From NCBI RefSeq assembly GCF_000003815.2, contig NC_049989.1, positions 10,247,382-10,311,381 of the forward strand: a DNA stretch of 64,000 nt, read 5' to 3'. The stretch is from Branchiostoma floridae. Taxonomy: Eukaryota; Chordata; Leptocardii; Amphioxiformes; Branchiostomatidae. This document shows positions 59,199 through 64,000 of this stretch, piece by piece (position 1 is the stretch's first letter; each line of letters opens with the position of its first letter). The translations under genes were made by a program, and so were the position numbers. The notes beneath the pieces were generated by a model. It did not search any database. It was not told the DNA's origin and saw nothing but the letters and a program-made list of their open reading frames with translations.

Positions 59199-59484
59199 TA
59201 GTTTAACTGTAATATCCAGCACAAAAATTGGACTCATCCAACTTTTGGACCGAACAGCACCAGTCTTTGTTAAGGAATGAACAGTCCACTGCTGTCGTGA
59301 CGTCACGTTATGCAGATAGAACACGTGACTCAGTGAGCAGTGGATCATAAGTTTCAGGAAGTCTATGGCGCCCACCGTCACGACAGCAGTGGATTGTTCA
59401 TTCCTTGACAAAGACTGGTTCTCTTCAGTCGAAATTTTGGCTGAGTCCAATCTTATGTTGGATATTGCAGTTAAACTAACTCAA
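59199..59484. mobile_element. Inverted-repeat element with AGTTTAACTG ends, copy 2
   Basis: Arms AGTTTAACTGTAATATCCAG and its counterpart (GGATATTGCAGTTAAACT) enclose CACTGCTGTCGTGACGTCAC and its inverse. This is the intact relative of 50565-50755. It lies 80 bp upstream of the small membrane-protein start codon. Confidence 0.8.
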
Positions 59485-59505
59485 TAATGACTTCTAACAA
59501 CACAG

Positions 59506-59700
59506 ATGAACTTCAAGAAAACATGGTGGAAGACGAACAAAATTTTATTTCAAACTGTTCGCTCTATCGATCACGAAAGAAAAGAGCTGTTTGAGGAGGC
59601 CACCAAACTCCATCCAAATTTCTTCACGTTCACCGACAAAAAGAAAACAATTCTCCTTCTAACATCACAAAACCCACACACAATATAATTTAAGGTAGGA
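59506..59700 (+). mobile_element. Probable LINE ORF2 C-terminal fragment
   Basis: A 60-residue open frame contains ERKELFEEATKLHPNFFTF and KKTILLLTSQNPHTI. This is the general pattern of the post-zinc-finger tail of some LINE ORF2 proteins. No other LINE sequence is adjacent, so this is tentative. Confidence 0.35.
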
Positions 59701-59934
59701 TCTTTCGTCTTCTACTGTCTTCGAAAAAGAAGTCAAAACCAATAACCCGGAATCTAGAGTTAGCTTTAAGTTTTTTTACATAAGAATAGACAATTGTTTT
59801 ACTCTGCTTGTCTAAATTCCATGTTACCTGCAATTAGCCCACGGCAAGAATTCGCCATACAACTTTCATTAAAGAAGCCTGTCTCAACATGGGAGGTGAG
59901 CCTCCGTGAATAGTTTCATCAGGTACGTCGGTAC

Positions 59935-60060
59935 GTCACTGAATAAAGAGACTCTTGCCATTGCTTTATTCACACCGACGTTTCGGTGACCGTCTGTCAC
60001 CTTCTTCAGGGCAATTCTGACTGGTTCACATTGTACTGCAGGACAGGTGTCGCTGCGGTC
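59935..60060. repeat. Dispersed repeat with CGTTTCGGTGACCG and TTCTGACTGGTTCAC
   Basis: It shares TTCAGGGC-ATTCTGACTGG and TTCACATTGTACTGCAG with about 54870-54925. Likely one end of a MITE family whose ends contain CGAAACG. Confidence 0.5.
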
Positions 60061-60244
60061 ACAAAACTTTAAGTACTGTATTTACATATGCTGCCTGTCG
60101 CAATGTCTTGGTCGTTGGGGACAAGCTAGGTAAACATAGACACAGACTCGTTTGTATTATGAAGCAGTCAGTCCTCATTCACGAAGAGTCAGTGTAGGGG
60201 TGCCCCTCCCCTTCATTGTGTGGTTCGTCGAGAGAGCATGCATA

Positions 60245-60405
60245 CTGTAAAATTGTGTTTAAGTTCGCGGGGATTTAATTTCGCGGTAGCGGGAAAAAGG
60301 ACTTTTCGCGGTGGTTTTAAGTTCGCGGTAGCACCATATACTGTTGTCTCTTATTGCCATGGAAAAATGTTCCCGGTTTGATAAATCCGCGGTGAAAAGG
60401 CCACT
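60245..60405. mobile_element. MITE with CTGTAAA end, copy 6 (truncated)
   Basis: The left end and interior (TTCGCGGGGATTTAATTTCG, TTTTCGCGGTGG, ATTGCCATGGAAAAATG) match the family at 5979-6186; the right end is lost. Confidence 0.7.
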
Positions 60406-63179
60406 TTTACAACTGCTGAATTAATTATGTTTGTATTGATTATGCAAAAAAAAGATTTTCATTTGAATAAATTGAATAACTTGATCATCTACTCTACCAA
60501 ACAGACGTACGCAAACTAAGAAGGCTTTTATCACATTTTCTGATAATTTATGCAAATCACGACCTCATTTACATAATTAATGTTCAACGATGTTCACCTG
60601 TGCATAACTTCTAAATGCTACAAATAAGAAGTCATTTACCACAATGACGTTATAGCATTTTCTCATGAATTATGCAAATTAGTTCTTTATTTTGCACAAT
60701 ATACATCTATCAATATTCTTCTCTTTCTCAGTTACAAATGTCACATATTGCAATAGTCATATAATTGAACTGAGCGTATTTAGACGATTTCCTAATCAAT
60801 CATGCAAATTAGATTTCAATTTGCATAGTTAATGTGTAATTATATGAGGCATCACTTAAGCTATCTACATACCAAAAATCATGACAATCCGTCAACCCCT
60901 TCTTGGGTTATTCTTTTTCAAAGCCTCACACTAAACCTGTCCTGCAGTTCCAAAACAAGTCGCTAGGGGGCCCGAACCTATACCACTTACTCTCAGCATC
61001 AAGAACTGTATACTACTCAAAAATCATAGCCGCGGCATGTCCAGAACTTGAAATGTCAAACCCGGAAGTTCCGCTTCAGTACTGTAACAGGCCGCTAGGG
61101 GGCCTAAAATCTAATCGTTTCTAGGTCTCATCAAGACGTACTCACATACCGAATATCAATACAATCCATCCAGGCGTTCTTGAGTTATGCTGGTCTTCTA
61201 CAAACATAGATACAAACGCTAGCCAAAACATAACCTTCTTGTCGAAGGTAACTACATCATTTTGACGTAACATAACAACAGTGTAGGATGCTGGCCCACT
61301 TCGGAGCCCTTCTACCTTAGGGGGTCTTTCTGTAGTGTAACTGTAAGGTGGTGACTGAGAACAACAGCCGGAATTTGAACTCTAGACCTTCTGGTCCAGA
61401 TGTAGGGTCACTTGACACACAGATACTAACACTTCTGGAGCAAATGTACTCCCATAGGGGCAACGGCTACTAGCCTCCGTAAATCGATATACTTGTCGTT
61501 AGCCAGGTCGCAAGGTACTCCTCGACCAACTAACAACTAGCCTCAACAACAACAACAACAACACTGCAACAATAACAACAACATTACAACTCCACTGGCA
61601 TGTTCTTTGTCGATTTGGTCAATTTTTGCTAGTTTGACAGCGCCCTAAGTTTTAGAGCCTGGTAGGGGCTAGAGAAGACTAACAACATGTAAACGAGTAA
61701 CTTCCAAAACTGACCTACAACAAGAAACAAGGTCAAGGAGGTTCTTTTTTTAACCTCCTTGACGAGTCCTTGTACATAATATTAGCAATAAAAGGCCAAC
61801 AGGTAAGCTATTTAACTAACAAGATTCTAAGGAGGTCAGGGATTACCTAGAATCACGGAATATTACGTATACGTAGTGCTATGTTCCAAAGTTTCTATAG
61901 AGGGCAAAATGAACATGTGTACTTACAAAGGATGTGTACTACGAAGGTTTCCACTGTATCAATCAAATGACGTCGGCGAATAGCTACTCTCAGGTTTTAG
62001 TAGTTAAATTTACTTACATGTACAGATGTACTTTTTTTTACTCTAGTCCCTACCTCAAATCTAGTTAAGAACGTTAGAGTCTTAGACACGAGGTACAGAG
62101 TTAAGAAGAGAGGGTCACTGATGGAATGTTCCGAAGTAACGGGACCCGGAAGTGTCCGGGAAACATTTGGCCATAAAAGTAGATCAGAGGTCAAAGAACG
62201 CATGAGAACGGACCGTACCATTATTCATTTCAACCCCCTTCCCACTTAACAAATGAGAACATTTGACAATGGTGTACTTTTTATTTATTTACAAAAAGAA
62301 ACGTCTACTTGTTGTAAATGTCAAATGGCATCGCACGACAAATATAGTTTTACGTGCAGTGTAGAAAGGTCCTAGCGAATTTATATTGAACTGCAGCTAC
62401 GTACACACAACCACCTTCGTTTTGGTTTATTCCGCCCAGGTAACAGTCAACTAAGCTCCCTATCAATAGTAAAATGGTAAGTTAAGCAGTCATCAATTAA
62501 ACTGAGGTAATAGATAACGCTTTTTTTGTGTTGTTAGCATTAAAACGCAACTTCACTAGGGATCAATAAAGTTGTCCACCCCGAAAAACGAGGTTTGGAG
62601 AACTCCTCATTTAAACATTCCTTTTATTTTAGCTCCAGAAAATACTTTTCTACGTATTTTCATAATGTAAGCTTTTTATCGTGACAAATCTAATTTCCAT
62701 GTGTCTTCTAATCGGATTTTGTTCCTAATAAACAAAATGACATTGCCATCTGCCGTTTCTTTTGATGCGCCATCCATTGACTATAATGCGTCCTTGGTTT
62801 AATCTAAATTTACTAGTACATCATTTAAATTCCCTTCATTGTTTCTCTCCGACCCATGACAGAAAGGCTAATACAAATGTATTTAATTATTCATCTACCA
62901 CCAATATATCCCCGACCCCGTAACGCAAAGGACTGCACGCGTCGATTATCATTGACTCACGTCCAAAATGAACAAAACCTCTCACCATTAAAACATAACA
63001 AGATTTGCTCCCCACGCAGTCAAATATTGGCGGAGAAAGTAATTGCACACAAGTAAGTGGTTTACCCCCGCCTGTTGTAATTCCCTTGAGGTTTTTTCCC
63101 GTCTCGTCCGTCCGTGCCAATATCGATCTTCGGTTGGGATGTCGGGCTTTCTCACTGATTAGTGCTGGGACGCAATAGG
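60406..63179. other. Repeat-rich DNA without recognised genes
   Basis: An AT-rich tract with repeated ATGCAAATTA words (60.5-60.8 kb) leads into a dispersed repeat (about 60860-61255: CGCTAGGGGGCC twice, CCATCCAGGCGTTCTTGAG, AACCTTCTTGTCGAAGGTAA). Part of that repeat also occurs at 24995-25185. An (AAC)n tract lies at 61546-61585 and a hairpin GGTCAAGGAGGTT / AACCTCCTTGAC at 61727-61762. No exon chain is seen. Confidence 0.45.
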
Positions 63180-63366
63180 AGGCGAGCTCTCGCGCATGCA
63201 AAATAGAAGGCAGTCTATGCGGCTAGGAGAGAGAGAGAAAGAATATTCGCTTGTCTAGGTGCGTGGGTTCACCAATTTCAGTGAAAACAAGACAGGACTT
63301 GGATGTGTTACGGTGTAAAAGAGATAGCTGCTTTGGAAAACCACAGAGACGTTCAGCTCTACAGCG
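63180..63366 (+). other. Possible noncoding first exon with a strong 5' splice site
   Basis: A stretch ending CTCTACAGCG is followed by GTAAGTATT, a near-consensus donor on the plus strand. Downstream, to 63.9 kb, lie AAGATGGCG and CATGGCGG words and a TGACGTCA, which are common around promoters. No coding frame is seen, so this would be a 5' UTR exon of a gene to the right of the window. Weak evidence. Confidence 0.25.
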
Positions 63367-64000
63367 GTAAGTATTAATTTGCCATCTGAATTTATTTACA
63401 ATGACAGTGAATTTACCTTCATGCACCTTCAGTGTTGTGCATTTTTTATTATTATGATTATAGCAAACGCGGAGAGAAATTGATTGTTGTGATTTTGCGC
63501 AATTTAATATGAGTGTTTTGATTCTATTTTCGGCCATCTCCCCATGTCATTGTCGCTCGCAGTGCCCTAAAATCGGTGGAACAAAATGATGGGTATTTAC
63601 ACTGAGGGAATTGCAGACAGCTAGGGAATTAAAGATGGCCGGTCTGTGTTTTTTTTGGGAGGGGGGAGGGGGGCGGGCGTTATGTCTGTACTAGCGGCGT
63701 CTCTCCATTGCTATCTGTAGATTGAACGGCAGACGCGAACAAGCGTTTTCGAATGATGTGCTAGGTGATGAAACGGCATATCCAAGATGGCGTCGCTATG
63801 ACGTCACGATGTTCATTCACGTTGGGTGCTCTTGAGCCCTTTACGACAATAACGCTAGCTGATGAAAAAAAAAAACATGGCGGAACGAATCCGTTATAAT
63901 TCAATTTTTCAAAAGCTATTTTGTCAAAGTAGGTGCAGTCTGAATTATCTAATTAACTTACCTGCCAATAAAATTCGTCCCACAGAAAATGAATTGGAAC

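Noticed and set aside
62887-63537. Two minus-strand open frames of 104 codons near the right edge
   Set aside because: They show no recognisable motif, splice chain or coding-like conservation pattern. They are adjacent chance frames in AT-rich DNA.

Overview
This is a eukaryotic, intron-rich window packed with small DNA transposons. The organism is most likely an invertebrate deuterostome, and I favour a cephalochordate (amphioxus, Branchiostoma). The reasons are chordate-type aldehyde dehydrogenase exon boundaries, an F5/8C secreted protein, an immunoglobulin-type receptor tyrosine kinase and a vertebrate-type carbohydrate sulfotransferase, embedded in dense palindromic MITEs, SINE pieces, dinucleotide repeats and one 100-base assembly gap. 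The species assignment is inference.

Five gene models can be built exon by exon with GT/AG borders and matching phases. (1) Plus strand, 2181-12867: an ALDH1/ALDH2-class aldehyde dehydrogenase; thirteen exons are seen and the N-terminal exon lies upstream of the window. (2) Minus strand, 36229-33032: a complete 298-residue secreted protein with one discoidin (F5/8C) domain. (3) Minus strand, 49631-39088: a complete 853-residue receptor tyrosine kinase with three immunoglobulin-like domains. (4) Plus strand, 50840-54467: a complete 547-residue type II Golgi carbohydrate 6-O-sulfotransferase, head to head with the kinase across 1.2 kb. (5) Minus strand, 59118-56631: a complete 161-residue protein with one hydrophobic segment, not firmly recognised (weak DUF1499-like look).

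Between 12.9 and 33 kb I find no convincing host gene. That stretch holds MITEs, a 5'-truncated non-LTR retrotransposon (25.9-27.4 kb), a second LINE 3' end with unusually long flanking duplications (29.3-30.3 kb), microsatellites and the gap. The last 4.8 kb holds repeats and, near 63.2-63.4 kb, a possible noncoding first exon of a gene lying to the right.

The most striking observation is that intron 1 of the discoidin gene is, to the base, one hAT-type MITE (467 bp) plus one copy of its 8-bp target-site duplication. Splicing would remove exactly the insertion and restore the pre-insertion coding sequence, as described for introners. Second is a 69-bp tandem array at the last exon of the kinase, in which every unit carries a strong 3' splice site, a piece of exon and a strong 5' splice site. 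A palindromic MITE family with 9-bp target duplications recurs through the window, including one tandem double insertion.
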